The notes: a model not told the origin generated them from the letters alone. A stretch of DNA of 14,319 nucleotides from an uncultured Bacilli bacterium (GCA_934155185.1 CAKPGT010000024.1:1-14319); one strand, 5' to 3'; positions 1 to 7,357 are shown, counted from the stretch's first letter. A program made the numbers and translations.

Positions 1-63
1 GATAAAATTGATAAAAAAGAAAATAATGGTAATTGGAATGTTATATTATCTGTTTTAAATTAA
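1..63 (+). CDS. 3' end of an unidentified gene (partial)
   Basis: Frame 1 is open from the window edge to a TAA at 61-63 and gives the C-terminus DKIDKKENNGNWNVILSVLN. The composition (charged, then a short hydrophobic end) looks like a real protein tail, but 20 residues are too few to assign a family. It lies upstream of the relaxase on the same strand, so it most likely belongs to the same mobile element. It could also be chance reading in AT-rich DNA. Confidence 0.35.
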   Translation, partial: DKIDKKENNGNWNVILSVLN

Positions 64-212
64 TCAATATGTCGTGTTCTTATAATTTATATAATCCAAT
101 AAATAAGTATGATTGTAATAGTAAAAATATTAATTTTTGATTAGTTGCAACATAAGGTATGTTTAATTACATATCTTTTTTTGTTGTGCAAAAAAGAAAG
201 GAGAATGATATT
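64..212 (+). other. Leader upstream of the relaxase gene; candidate oriT region
   Basis: This 149-nt AT-rich stretch precedes the relaxase. MobV-family oriTs normally lie just upstream of their mob gene, so the nick site is expected here. I see an 8-bp palindrome GTTGCAAC (144-151) and a short inverted pair TATG/CATA (158-161 and 170-173), but no match I can assign to a known oriT. Its role is inferred from position only. Confidence 0.3.
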
Positions 213-1504
213 ATGGATTTAAATTATGCAATATTTAGATGCAATCCTATTATGACTATACCTGATTTAGCACAAATAGGATCACATAATAAACGAGAAA
301 AGAAAGCATATCAATCAAATAAAGGTATTAAAATAGAATTAAGTAAAAATAATATAGAACTTGTTCCATTAAATGTTAAATATGTCAAAGGATTTGATGA
401 ATTAACAAAAGCATATAAGAAACAACACGAAGAAAGAATGAAAACTGAACGAGCTGATAGAAAAAGAGATATCACGAAATGTTAAATAGTTCAAGAAACT
501 GTGTTGCTGATGAATTAGTTATGACTGCCTCACATAATTTTTTTAATAATATGTCTATGGAACAAATAAAAGAATGGGCTGATACTTGCATGGAATTTGT
601 TTATAATGATTTAGGTTATAAAAGAGAACAAATACTACACGCAACAGTCCATTTAGATGAAGAAACACCACATATTCACTGTGTCGTAGTTCCATTAATT
701 AAGAAATTAGATAATAGAACTAAAACTGAAAGATATACTATATCTAAAAAACAATATATCAAAGATAAAATTCAATTATCACATTTACAAGATTTATATC
801 ATAAAAGACTAACTGAAAAAGGATATGATTTAGAGAGAGGTATTAAAGGTAGTGATAATGAACACATAAAAATAAAAGAATACAAGAAAATGGCAAAGAA
901 ACTTAATCACGAATTAAATGTTAAAAATGATAGACTTGATAAAGCTTTAAATGATTTTGAAAATAAAATTAAATTAACTAAAAATGCTATTTTTGATAAA
1001 GAATTTGTTAAAGTTAAAAGAGAAACTTTTTATAGTATGAATAATGTTATTAATGAATCTAAAAAAGTTATGGAATTACAACCAAAACTGCAAACAATAT
1101 TTAATGAGGTTGATAGTTATGCTAATAGTTATAAATCATTAGAAAAAGAAAATCAAAAGTATAAGAAAGAAATTAGTAAGTTAGAATATGAAAATCAAAA
1201 CCTAGAACAAGAAAATAGAAGTTTAATTTATAGATTAAACGAATTATTTCAATTATTAAAGAAGTTTTTAAGAAAACTATTACAACGAGGCAATGATTAT
1301 ACAAAAGATGAAACTGCTGATGTTGTTAGAGATTGTTATGATAATAGTGAGTTTGATAAGGGAGATCTAATTAAAATATCTAGAGGTACTACTAAACAAG
1401 ATAAGTTATTTGATTATGTAGAAGCACCTGATTACTATAAAGAACGAGTTAGAGATTATGAAGAAGATGAATACGATAAAGACGATTTTGATATGTGTAG
1501 ATAA
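213..1504 (+). pseudogene. MobV/Pre-type relaxase, split by a -1 frameshift at about 477-482
   Basis: The gene encodes a plasmid mobilization/recombination enzyme (Mob_Pre family) that nicks oriT and binds the 5' end for transfer. The start is ATG 213, preceded by AAAGGAGA at 197-204 with 8-nt spacing; the ATG at 159 lacks such a site. The N-terminal piece (213-485, 90 codons) has GSHNKREKKAYQSN with His25, the likely equivalent of the nucleophilic His22 of pMV158 MobM. It runs into TAA at 483-485. The second piece opens in another frame with ATG 479 and continues the family pattern (ADELVMTAS, then the metal-binding HLDEETPHIH at 653-682), followed by a long charged coiled coil. Joining frames at 477-481 gives about 430 residues, a normal length. 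A missing A in the AAA run at 477-479 explains the break. The two pieces overlap by 7 nt (ATG 479, TAA 483), so translational reinitiation could make a two-part protein, but the site before ATG 479 is weak. Confidence 0.85.
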
Positions 1505-1510
1505 AAAGAT

Positions 1511-1563
1511 TAGACTAAATGACTCATTTGCTATTGACTTAATGTGTCAAATAGTCTATTTTT
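1511..1563 (+). terminator. Intrinsic terminator after the relaxase gene
   Basis: A stem forms between TAGACTA-AA-TGAC (1511-1523) and GTCA-AA-TAGTCTA (1546-1558): 7 bp, a symmetric AA/AA internal mismatch, then 4 bp. It is followed directly by TTTTT (1559-1563). It starts 7 nt after the relaxase stop and isolates the relaxase transcript from the AbiE pair. Confidence 0.75.
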
Positions 1564-1576
1564 AACAAAAACATAC

Positions 1577-1613
1577 ACAAAATATTGTCTTTTGTGAATA
1601 ATTTTGTTAAACT
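1577..1613 (+). promoter_or_regulatory. Candidate abiE promoter and operator
   Basis: TTGTCT (1585-1590), a 17-nt gap and TAAACT (1608-1613) form a plausible sigma-A promoter for the AbiE pair. An inverted repeat ACAAAA (1577-1582) / TTTTGT (1590-1595) overlaps the -35 box. AbiEi proteins are known to repress their own promoter by binding inverted repeats, which makes this a reasonable operator candidate. The match to consensus is modest. Confidence 0.3.
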
Positions 1614-1629
1614 TATATTGGGTGATAAA

Positions 1630-2172
1630 ATGTTATTTTTTAGAAATGAATTAGATAAAAGCAAATACTCTACTTATCAACTTAATAAAGCACTTGAAAA
1701 TAAAGAATTATTTAAAGTAGATAATGGATTATATTCAGATCAAGAATTTGTAAATCCATTAGAAGTAATAGTAAAAAAATATCCTAATGCAATATTTACA
1801 TCGGATAGTGCCTATTATTATTATGATTTGACTGATGTTATACCTGATTATTTTTATTTAGCAACTAAAAGATCAGATAGTAGAATTAATGATAAGAATA
1901 TTAAACAAATATTTATTCCAAATGAATTATTTGAATTTGGTAAAACACAAATTCAAATTGAAAATATTAAAATTAACATCTATGAAGAAGAAAGAATATT
2001 GGTAGAATTAATTAGAAAGAAAAATATAATACCATTTGACTATTATAAAGAAATAATAACAAATTATAGAAAAAAAGCCGATAAACTTGATATTTATAAA
2101 ATTCAGAAATATATATCTTATTACAAAAATGAATCATCTTTATACGATACTCTAATGCGTGAGGTATTTTAA
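1630..2172 (+). CDS. abiEi: AbiEi-like antitoxin / autorepressor
   Basis: This 180-residue protein is the probable antitoxin of an AbiE-type (type IV) toxin-antitoxin pair. In this family the N-terminal winged-helix part binds the promoter and the C-terminal part neutralises the toxin's effect without contacting it. Visible support is the helix-turn-helix-like start (STYQLNKALENKELFKVDNGLYSD, residues about 14-37), the PNAIFTSDSAYYYYDLTDVIPDYFYLATKR segment typical of AbiEi-like DNA-binding proteins, and above all its position 1 nt overlapping an AbiEii-type gene. I choose ATG 1630, preceded by GGGTG at 1620-1624; an upstream TTG at 1585 stays in frame but has no ribosome binding site. The assignment to AbiEi is firm by context and moderate by sequence. 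In the mobile element it probably serves as stabilisation or phage-defence cargo. Confidence 0.78.
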   Translation: MLFFRNELDKSKYSTYQLNKALENKELFKVDNGLYSDQEFVNPLEVIVKKYPNAIFTSDSAYYYYDLTDVIPDYFYLATKRSDSRINDKNIKQIFIPNELFEFGKTQIQIENIKINIYEEERILVELIRKKNIIPFDYYKEIITNYRKKADKLDIYKIQKYISYYKNESSLYDTLMREVF

Positions 2173-2993
2173 TGAATTTAGAAAAATTAAGAAGAAAATA
2201 TCTTGATAATGGATTTTTACTTGCCAATGCTTCAGCAAAAATATGCCAAGATATTATTTTAAATAAAATATCTAAAAGCAAGATGAATAAAAATGTAACA
2301 ATTAAAGGCGGAGTTGTGATGTATGGTTTATCTAATGATAAAAGACGTGCAACAAGAGATTTAGATTTAGACTTTATAAAATATTCTCTTGCTGATGAAT
2401 CCATTAAAGCATTTATAGATACATTAAATATGGTTGAAGATGGTATTAAAGTTCATATAGAAGGAAACATACAAGAATTACATCATCAAGATTATAAAGG
2501 AAAAAGAGTCAATGTTATATTAATAGATGAGAATAATTTTAATGTATCTGCTAAACTAGATATAGGGGTACATAAGAACTTTGATATTAAACAAGATGAG
2601 TATTGTTTTAATCTAGAAGCAATTAATGAAAGTGCTACACTCATTATAAATTCAAAAGAGCAAATTATTTGTGAGAAGCTAAAATCGTTATTAAGATTTG
2701 GTATAAGAACAACAAGATATAAAGATATATTTGATATTTATTATTTAATAAACAATACTTATATAAATAAAGATGAATTACTAAAAATAATAGATACACT
2801 AATAATTAAAGATACGACAATGAGAGAAAATAATATTTATGACATAATAAATAATCTTAATATTACACTAAATAATAACATTTTTAAACGAAGTTTAAGC
2901 GATGCAAGAAATAATTGGTTAGCTATTTCTGTTGAAGAAGTTATTGACAATGTTATTAATTACTTTAAATCTTTGGAAACAGTTGGCGTTTAA
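2172..2993 (+). CDS. abiEii: AbiEii-like nucleotidyltransferase toxin
   Basis: This 273-residue protein has the DNA polymerase beta-type nucleotidyltransferase signature of AbiEii/AbiGii toxins. The GG of motif I is at residues 46-47, followed by TRDLDLDF with D63 and D65 as probable metal ligands, then KLDIGV with D130. The conserved C-terminal block runs CEKLKSLLRFGIRTTRYKDIFDIYYL, around K169, D185 and D188. Related toxins (for example MenT of Mycobacterium) transfer nucleotides to tRNA acceptor ends and block translation; the substrate of this one is not known. The start codon overlaps the stop of the antitoxin gene by one base (TAATG at 2170-2174), so translation is coupled, and GAGG just upstream serves as the binding site. 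All key residues are present, so it appears functional. It ends before a 184-nt AT-rich spacer. Confidence 0.88.
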   Translation: MNLEKLRRKYLDNGFLLANASAKICQDIILNKISKSKMNKNVTIKGGVVMYGLSNDKRRATRDLDLDFIKYSLADESIKAFIDTLNMVEDGIKVHIEGNIQELHHQDYKGKRVNVILIDENNFNVSAKLDIGVHKNFDIKQDEYCFNLEAINESATLIINSKEQIICEKLKSLLRFGIRTTRYKDIFDIYYLINNTYINKDELLKIIDTLIIKDTTMRENNIYDIINNLNITLNNNIFKRSLSDARNNWLAISVEEVIDNVINYFKSLETVGV

Positions 2994-3177
2994 TATAAAC
3001 TGAATTATTTAATAATTTGGTTTTTTTAATTTTTATTAAAAATACTCTTGTTTTTTTTTATTGTTAGAGTGATAAATAGTTAAACGGAAAACAAGATTAA
3101 ACCTAATTTAATCGTCCATATTCGTATTTTAAAGTTAAGTTTAATCTTTTATCTGTACTTAAAATTAATAGTCTTAA
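2994..3177. other. AT-rich spacer between the AbiE pair and the recombinase
   Basis: There is no gene here. The stretch holds an AT-only inverted repeat TTTAATAA (3008-3015) / TTATTAAA (3033-3040), a T9 run at 3051-3059 that may help to end the abiE transcript, and the stronger hairpin described separately at 3093-3148. Confidence 0.5.
3093..3148. repeat. Inverted repeat / hairpin just upstream of the recombinase
   Basis: AAGATTAAAC (3093-3102) and GTTTAATCTT (3139-3148) are a perfect 10-bp inverted repeat. The pairing extends inward as TAA/TTA and TTTAA/TTAAA with one mismatch and one bulged base. The right arm is followed by TTATCT rather than a long T run, so it is only a weak terminator candidate. 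It ends 29 nt before the recombinase ATG and may act as an operator, an attenuator or an element-borne recombinase binding site. Confidence 0.55.
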
Positions 3178-4818
3178 ATGGCACAAGTTGAGATTATTGC
3201 AGCTAATCTCAAAAATAATATTAAAAATTCCGTTAAAAGAATAATTAAAAAAGTTTGTGCTTATGCAAGAGTAAGTACTGATTCCGAAGAACAATTAACG
3301 AGTTATTCTTCACAAATAAATCATTATACCAATTATATTAAATCTAATCCTGAATGGGAATTTGCTGGTGTATATGCAGATGAGGGTATTAGTGGAACAC
3401 AAGCTAAGAAAAGAACAGAATTTATGCGAATGATTGATGATGCTTTAAATGGTAAGATTGATATTATCATAGCAAAATCAATATCAAGATTTGCACGAAA
3501 TACACTTGATACTTTAAAATATGTTAGATTACTACGTGAGCATAATGTAGATGTATATTTTGAAAAAGAAAATATACACACTCTAGAATTAGATAGTGAA
3601 ATGTTTTTAACACTTTATAGTGCATTTGCTCAAGCAGAAAGTGAATCAACATCTCAAAACGTTAAAATGGGTATGAGAGCCAAAATGAAACGTGGCGAAA
3701 TGAATGGTATTGCAAGAATATATGGATATGTTTGGAATAAAGAAACAAAAGAACTTGAAATAAACGAAGAACAAGCTAAAATTGTTAGGCAAGTATTTGA
3801 TTGGTATATTAATGGTAAAGGCACACAAATGATAGCACGATTATTAAATGAAAAAGGAATATTAACCTATACAGGTAAAAGATGGACAAGTAGCAGAATA
3901 AGAAATATGATTATCAATGAGAAATATGTAGGAGATTTAATCAGTCAAAAATGGTATATTGAAAATCCTATTTCTCATAGAGCAGTTCAAAACTTTGGTG
4001 AAAAAGAAAAATACTATGTAAAAGACCATCATATTCCTATCATAACAAGAGATGTTTGGAATAAGGCACAAGAAATATACCAAAAACGAAGTAATAAAGT
4101 GATACCTAATGGAAGTAAACACCCAACAAATTATAGTAAACGATACCCATTTAGTAGTAAAATAACTTGTGGATTTTGTGGAACAACTTATGTTAGAAGA
4201 CACGGAAGTAAGAAAAAAGATGGCACTATTCCATATTATTGGATGTGCTATCAAAGAGTTTATGATAAGAAAGATTGTAAAGATTCAAAATATATTAGAG
4301 AAGATGTATTAGAAAAGATGTTTATTGAACTTTACAATAATATTATTAAGAATAAGCATAAAACAAAAGAACTTCTTTTAAATACAATTAAAAATGTTAT
4401 TAATGATAATGATTATCAAAAAACTATTAATGAAATAGAAAGTAATAAAAAATCATTACAAGATAAATTATCAAAATTAGTTGATATGCGTTTAGATAAT
4501 AGCATTACAAAAGAAGTTTATGATTTAAAAGAAGAAGAAATAAAAACAAAATTATCTAATTTAGATAATGAATTAAAGGAACTACAAAAATTAAATGATG
4601 ACAATAAAAATATTTCTACTAAAATAAAAGAAATAGAAAAGATTGTAAATGTTCCTTGCACTTTAACGGAATTTGATGAAAACACTTTTGAAAATTTTGT
4701 AGAAAAAATTGTAGTTGGAGAAGTATTACAGAATGGAGAAAAAGATCCAAATGTAATTAGGTTTATAATAAAAACTGGTTCTGAATTTAAAATCACTCTA
4801 ACGCCTCAAGATGTTTAG
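3178..4818 (+). CDS. Large serine recombinase (site-specific integrase of the element)
   Basis: This 546-residue enzyme cuts and rejoins DNA at attachment sites through a phosphoserine link and most likely integrates and excises this element. The resolvase domain (about 24-170) has CAYARVSTDSEEQ with nucleophile S33 and R31, DEGISGT (68-74) and SISRFARNTLDTLKY (101-115) with R104 and R107. A recombinase domain with GTQMIARLLNEKGI follows (about 178-300). A zinc ribbon has C331, C334, C357 and C367, and a coiled coil spans about 400-480, as is usual for this family and length. ATG 3178 is used because MAQVEIIAAN matches the normal short lead-in to the catalytic domain. There is no convincing Shine-Dalgarno sequence before it, which is unusual beside its neighbours. 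The stop codon lies inside a perfect inverted repeat at the element's edge. Confidence 0.95.
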   Translation: MAQVEIIAANLKNNIKNSVKRIIKKVCAYARVSTDSEEQLTSYSSQINHYTNYIKSNPEWEFAGVYADEGISGTQAKKRTEFMRMIDDALNGKIDIIIAKSISRFARNTLDTLKYVRLLREHNVDVYFEKENIHTLELDSEMFLTLYSAFAQAESESTSQNVKMGMRAKMKRGEMNGIARIYGYVWNKETKELEINEEQAKIVRQVFDWYINGKGTQMIARLLNEKGILTYTGKRWTSSRIRNMIINEKYVGDLISQKWYIENPISHRAVQNFGEKEKYYVKDHHIPIITRDVWNKAQEIYQKRSNKVIPNGSKHPTNYSKRYPFSSKITCGFCGTTYVRRHGSKKKDGTIPYYWMCYQRVYDKKDCKDSKYIREDVLEKMFIELYNNIIKNKHKTKELLLNTIKNVINDNDYQKTINEIESNKKSLQDKLSKLVDMRLDNSITKEVYDLKEEEIKTKLSNLDNELKELQKLNDDNKNISTKIKEIEKIVNVPCTLTEFDENTFENFVEKIVVGEVLQNGEKDPNVIRFIIKTGSEFKITLTPQDV

Positions 4819-4846
4819 ACCCAAAACGTGTCATTTGGGTCTAAAC
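4813..4846. repeat. Perfect 13-bp inverted repeat at the element/host junction
   Basis: GTTTAGACCCAAA (4813-4825) and TTTGGGTCTAAAC (4834-4846) are exact reverse complements with the 8-nt loop ACGTGTCA. The left arm contains the recombinase stop codon TAG (4816-4818). Neither side has a T run, so it is not a standard intrinsic terminator. Four bases downstream the truncated BRO gene frame begins. It is probably part of, or next to, the right attachment site; a stability hairpin for the recombinase mRNA is the alternative. Confidence 0.7.
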
Positions 4847-4849
4847 AGA

Positions 4850-5393
4850 GAACCAATAAAACAGTGGCTGGCTAAGTTAGGTAGTGAAAGGATAGATGAA
4901 GTTTTTGACCCATCAATTTCATTACAAAGAGCCATTGATTTATATCGTGCTAAAGGATATGATGAATCATGGATATCAAAACGAATAAAATCATTACAGG
5001 ATAGAAAACAACTTACTGATGTATGGAAAGAAAATAGTATTGAAAGCAATTTGGATTATGCAATACTTACAAATGAAATATATAAAACGTGGTCAGGATT
5101 TACTGCTAAAGAATACAAACAATACTAGGGCTTAAGAAAAGAATCCCTAAGAGATAACATGGATAGTATTGAATTAATACTAGCTGATTTATCAGAAGAG
5201 GCTATGAGGAAAATAGCATCTAAACAAAAACCACAAGGTTTAAAAGGAGAATATAAAGGTAGCACATAAGGGTGGCAATATAGCTAAACAGGCAAGAGAT
5301 AACCTTGAAAAAAAATTAGGCGAACAAGTTGTAACTAAAAATAATAAATTAAATTATGAATATAAAGATGAAAAGGAAATTGAAATGAAATAG
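4850..5393 (+). pseudogene. BRO/antirepressor (DinD-like) gene, C-terminal half only, with stop and frameshift
   Basis: The frame from E at 4850 reads EPIKQWLAKLGSERIDEV, then a segment with LYRAKGYDESWISKRI, RKQLTDVWKE, DYAILTNEIYKTWSGFTAKEYKQY. This is the C-terminal half of BRO-N-containing phage antirepressor/DinD-like proteins. The DNA-binding Bro-N half that should precede it is absent: the recombinase of the mobile element lies there instead. An in-frame TAG at 5126-5128 replaces a codon before GLRKESLRDNMDSIEL. At 5245-5247 one extra G shifts the frame, and reading on from 5247 restores the expected ENIKVAHKGGNIAKQARDNLEKKLGEQVV and ends at TAG 5391-5393. About 180 residues are recoverable. 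The gene is therefore truncated by the insertion and further decayed. Whether it was chromosomal or prophage-borne cannot be told. Confidence 0.85.
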
Positions 5394-5486
5394 AAACGTT
5401 ACATATAAAAAAATATTTAGTACATAAGTTAATTATTAAAAAAGACAATACTTTAACCCTTTATAAATAATTTATAATAAGACTAT

Positions 5487-5516
5487 AGAAGAGGCAAAGT
5501 AAGCTTCTTTTTCTTT
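5487..5516 (+). terminator. Weak terminator before proS
   Basis: AGAAG (5487-5491) pairs with CTTCT (5504-5508) around a 12-nt loop, followed by a T-rich tail (TTTTCTTT). The short stem makes this a weak candidate. It separates the decayed BRO gene from the proS promoter. Confidence 0.4.
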
Positions 5517-5542
5517 AATTAAATTGATAGATATGTTATACT
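5514..5542 (+). promoter_or_regulatory. proS promoter (extended -10)
   Basis: TGTTATACT (5534-5542) is an extended -10 box (TG, one base, TATACT). The hexamer 17 nt upstream, TTTAAT (5514-5519), is a poor -35, as is common for extended -10 promoters. The proS binding site GAGGTG (5549-5554) follows shortly after. Confidence 0.5.
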
Positions 5543-5561
5543 TAAGACGAGGTGTTTTCAA

Positions 5562-7256
5562 ATGAGACTTAAAAATAGTTATTTTTATACTATTAGGGAA
5601 GATATAAAGGATGAGGAGTCTATATCTGGTAAATTACTTGTTAAAAGTGGAATGATAAAGAAAAGCTCAAGCGGCGTTTATATGTATTTACCATTAGGAT
5701 ATAAAGTTATAAAGAATATAGAGAAAATAATAAGAGAAGAGATGGAAAACGTAGATGCAGGTGAACTTTTAATGCCTACTTTAGTTCCAGAAGACATATA
5801 TGATTTATCAGGAAGAAAAGAAACATTTAAAAAAGATATATTTTTACTTAAAGATAGATTTGATAAATCATATGCATTATCCCCAACACATGAAGAGTTA
5901 TTTACGATAGTAGCACAAGGTAAAGTAAAATCATATAAAGATTTGCCTTTTAGTATATATCAAATTCAAAATAGATTTAGAGATGAAGAAAGATGCAGAT
6001 ATGGCCTTATAAGAATAAGGGAAATATTAATGAAAGATGCATATTCATTTGACATAGATGAAAAAGGACTTAATAATTCATATGGTGAAATGTATAATGC
6101 TTATAAAAAAATATTTACAAGATTAGGTATAGATTACAAGATTGTAAAGTCCGATCCTGGTTTAGTAGGTGGCTTTTCATCAGAAGAATTTCAAGCCATT
6201 ACATTTATTGGAGAAGATAAACTAGTTATATGTGATAGCTGTGGATATGCTGCAAATAGTAACGTAGCTAAATGCACGTCAAAAGAAGAATCCAGTATTA
6301 ATGAGGAAATAAAAACTAGAGAAATTATTATGACTCCATCAGTTGGTACTATAGATGAGGTATCAAGCTTTTTAGATGTTCCTAAGGATAAAATAGTTAA
6401 AACATTAATATATAAAGTAGATGGCAAGTTTTATGGTACTTTAGTTAAGGGAACTCGTGAAGTAAATGAATCAAAACTAAAAAAACTTCTTAATGCGAGA
6501 GATGTTTCTTTAGCAAGCATAGAAGAAGTAGAAGATATAACCAAAGCTCATATTGGGTTTGCTGGTCCTATAGGGCTTGATATACCAATTATAGTGGATA
6601 ATGAGATAATGAATATGAAGAACTTTGTTGTAGGTGCTAATAGGACAGATTACCATTATAAAAATGTTAATTTAGAAGATTTTAATTATATATTATGCGA
6701 TGATATCAGGTGTATTACTAGTGATGATTGTTGCCCTAATTGTGGTAAAAGCCTTGAATTTGAAAATGGTATAGAAATTGGTAATACTTTTAAACTTGGA
6801 TGTGAATATTCATCAAAACTTGGATTAAATTATCTTAATAAGGATAATGAGACAATGCCAGTTTGGATGGGATGTTATAAAATAGGAATAGATAGATGCC
6901 TTGCTTCTATAATAGAACAGCATAATGATGATAAAGGTATTATATGGCCTATTGAAGTTGCACCGTTTAAAGTAGCTATTGTTGTTGTAAATGTAAATGA
7001 TGAAGCGCAAATGGATGCTGCAAATTACTTATATAAAGAGCTTAGAAGCCAAGGTATATCAACTATGCTTGATGATAGAGATGAAAGAGCAGGAGTTAAG
7101 TTCTGCGATATGGATTTAATTGGAGTACCTATTAGAATAACCATAGGAAATAAGATAAATGATCAATTAGTTGAAATAAAACTTCGCAGTAAAGACACTT
7201 TTGAAGATATATCTTTATATGATACATTATCAAAAGTAGAAGATTTAATTGAATAG
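5562..7256 (+). CDS. proS: Prolyl-tRNA synthetase, bacterial type with editing domain
   Basis: The enzyme attaches proline to tRNA-Pro in the cytoplasm. Its 564 residues match the long bacterial form. Class II motif 2 is at 139-163 (FRDEERCRYGLIRIREILMKDAYSF), and SPTHEEL (107-113) is the usual substrate loop. The inserted YbaK-like editing domain spans about 255-372, with IVKTLIYK holding the editing lysine at 280. Motif 3 is at 437-451 (GCYKIGIDRCLASII), and the anticodon-binding domain at about 465-564 includes DRDERAGVKFCDMDLIGVP. Two cysteine pairs (C224/C227 and C391/C394) flank the editing insert, as in related enzymes. Motif 3 has K and D where most relatives have small residues (GIGVSR or GIGVGR); the motif arginine R445 is kept. 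ATG 5562 follows GAGGTG with 7-nt spacing. The gene is monocistronic between its own promoter and a strong terminator. Confidence 0.96.
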   Translation: MRLKNSYFYTIREDIKDEESISGKLLVKSGMIKKSSSGVYMYLPLGYKVIKNIEKIIREEMENVDAGELLMPTLVPEDIYDLSGRKETFKKDIFLLKDRFDKSYALSPTHEELFTIVAQGKVKSYKDLPFSIYQIQNRFRDEERCRYGLIRIREILMKDAYSFDIDEKGLNNSYGEMYNAYKKIFTRLGIDYKIVKSDPGLVGGFSSEEFQAITFIGEDKLVICDSCGYAANSNVAKCTSKEESSINEEIKTREIIMTPSVGTIDEVSSFLDVPKDKIVKTLIYKVDGKFYGTLVKGTREVNESKLKKLLNARDVSLASIEEVEDITKAHIGFAGPIGLDIPIIVDNEIMNMKNFVVGANRTDYHYKNVNLEDFNYILCDDIRCITSDDCCPNCGKSLEFENGIEIGNTFKLGCEYSSKLGLNYLNKDNETMPVWMGCYKIGIDRCLASIIEQHNDDKGIIWPIEVAPFKVAIVVVNVNDEAQMDAANYLYKELRSQGISTMLDDRDERAGVKFCDMDLIGVPIRITIGNKINDQLVEIKLRSKDTFEDISLYDTLSKVEDLIE

Positions 7257-7261
7257 ACACT

Positions 7262-7289
7262 AAAAACTGCTAAAAAATAGCAGTTTTTT
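7262..7289 (+). terminator. proS terminator
   Basis: AAAAACTGCTA (7262-7272) and TAGCAGTTTTT (7278-7288) form an 11-bp perfect stem with an AAAAA loop, ending in a T run. It lies 5 nt after the proS stop. Confidence 0.92.
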
Positions 7290-7357
7290 AAATTTTTTGA
7301 TAAAAAAACGAGGGATTTTGCAAAAAATGTAGAATAATTATATTAGGAGGGCTTTTT

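Larger units (their letters stand above)
1..4850 (+). mobile_element. Integrative mobilizable element, right part (relaxase, AbiE cargo, serine recombinase)
   Basis: Three gene types that travel together are co-directional here: a MobV/Pre relaxase (broken), an AbiEi/AbiEii pair and a large serine recombinase. No conjugation (type IV secretion) genes are visible, so a mobilizable rather than self-transmissible element is inferred; this holds only for the visible part, since the left end lies outside the window. The right boundary is placed at 4818-4850. The recombinase ends at 4818, a perfect inverted repeat spans 4813-4846, and from 4850 onward the reading frame continues as the C-terminal half of a BRO/antirepressor-like protein with no N-terminal half. 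Large serine recombinases usually sit next to one attachment site, which agrees with this boundary. The exact crossover base and the left attachment site cannot be determined here. Confidence 0.72.

Noticed and set aside
470..490. Programmed -1 frameshifting in the relaxase gene
   Set aside because: The bases at the switch (ACG AAA TGT) do not form an X-XXY-YYZ slippery heptamer and no strong downstream structure is seen; a simple base loss in an A run is more likely.
1585..1629. TTG start extending the AbiEi protein by 15 residues
   Set aside because: There is no binding site before it and it overlaps the likely promoter; ATG 1630 has GGGTG at a good distance.
4813..4846. Intrinsic terminator of the recombinase gene
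   Set aside because: The arms are perfect but neither strand has a T run after the stem; kept as an inverted repeat of unknown role.
4811..5128. A separate 105-residue gene starting at ATG 4811
   Set aside because: The ATG lies in the end of the recombinase gene without a binding site, the first 13 residues come from the inverted repeat, and the rest is the internal part of a BRO-like protein that continues past the stop; it is a pseudogene fragment.
5394..5561. T-box riboswitch upstream of proS
   Set aside because: The proS promoter lies about 20 nt before the start codon, leaving no room for a T-box leader, and no T-box consensus is visible.
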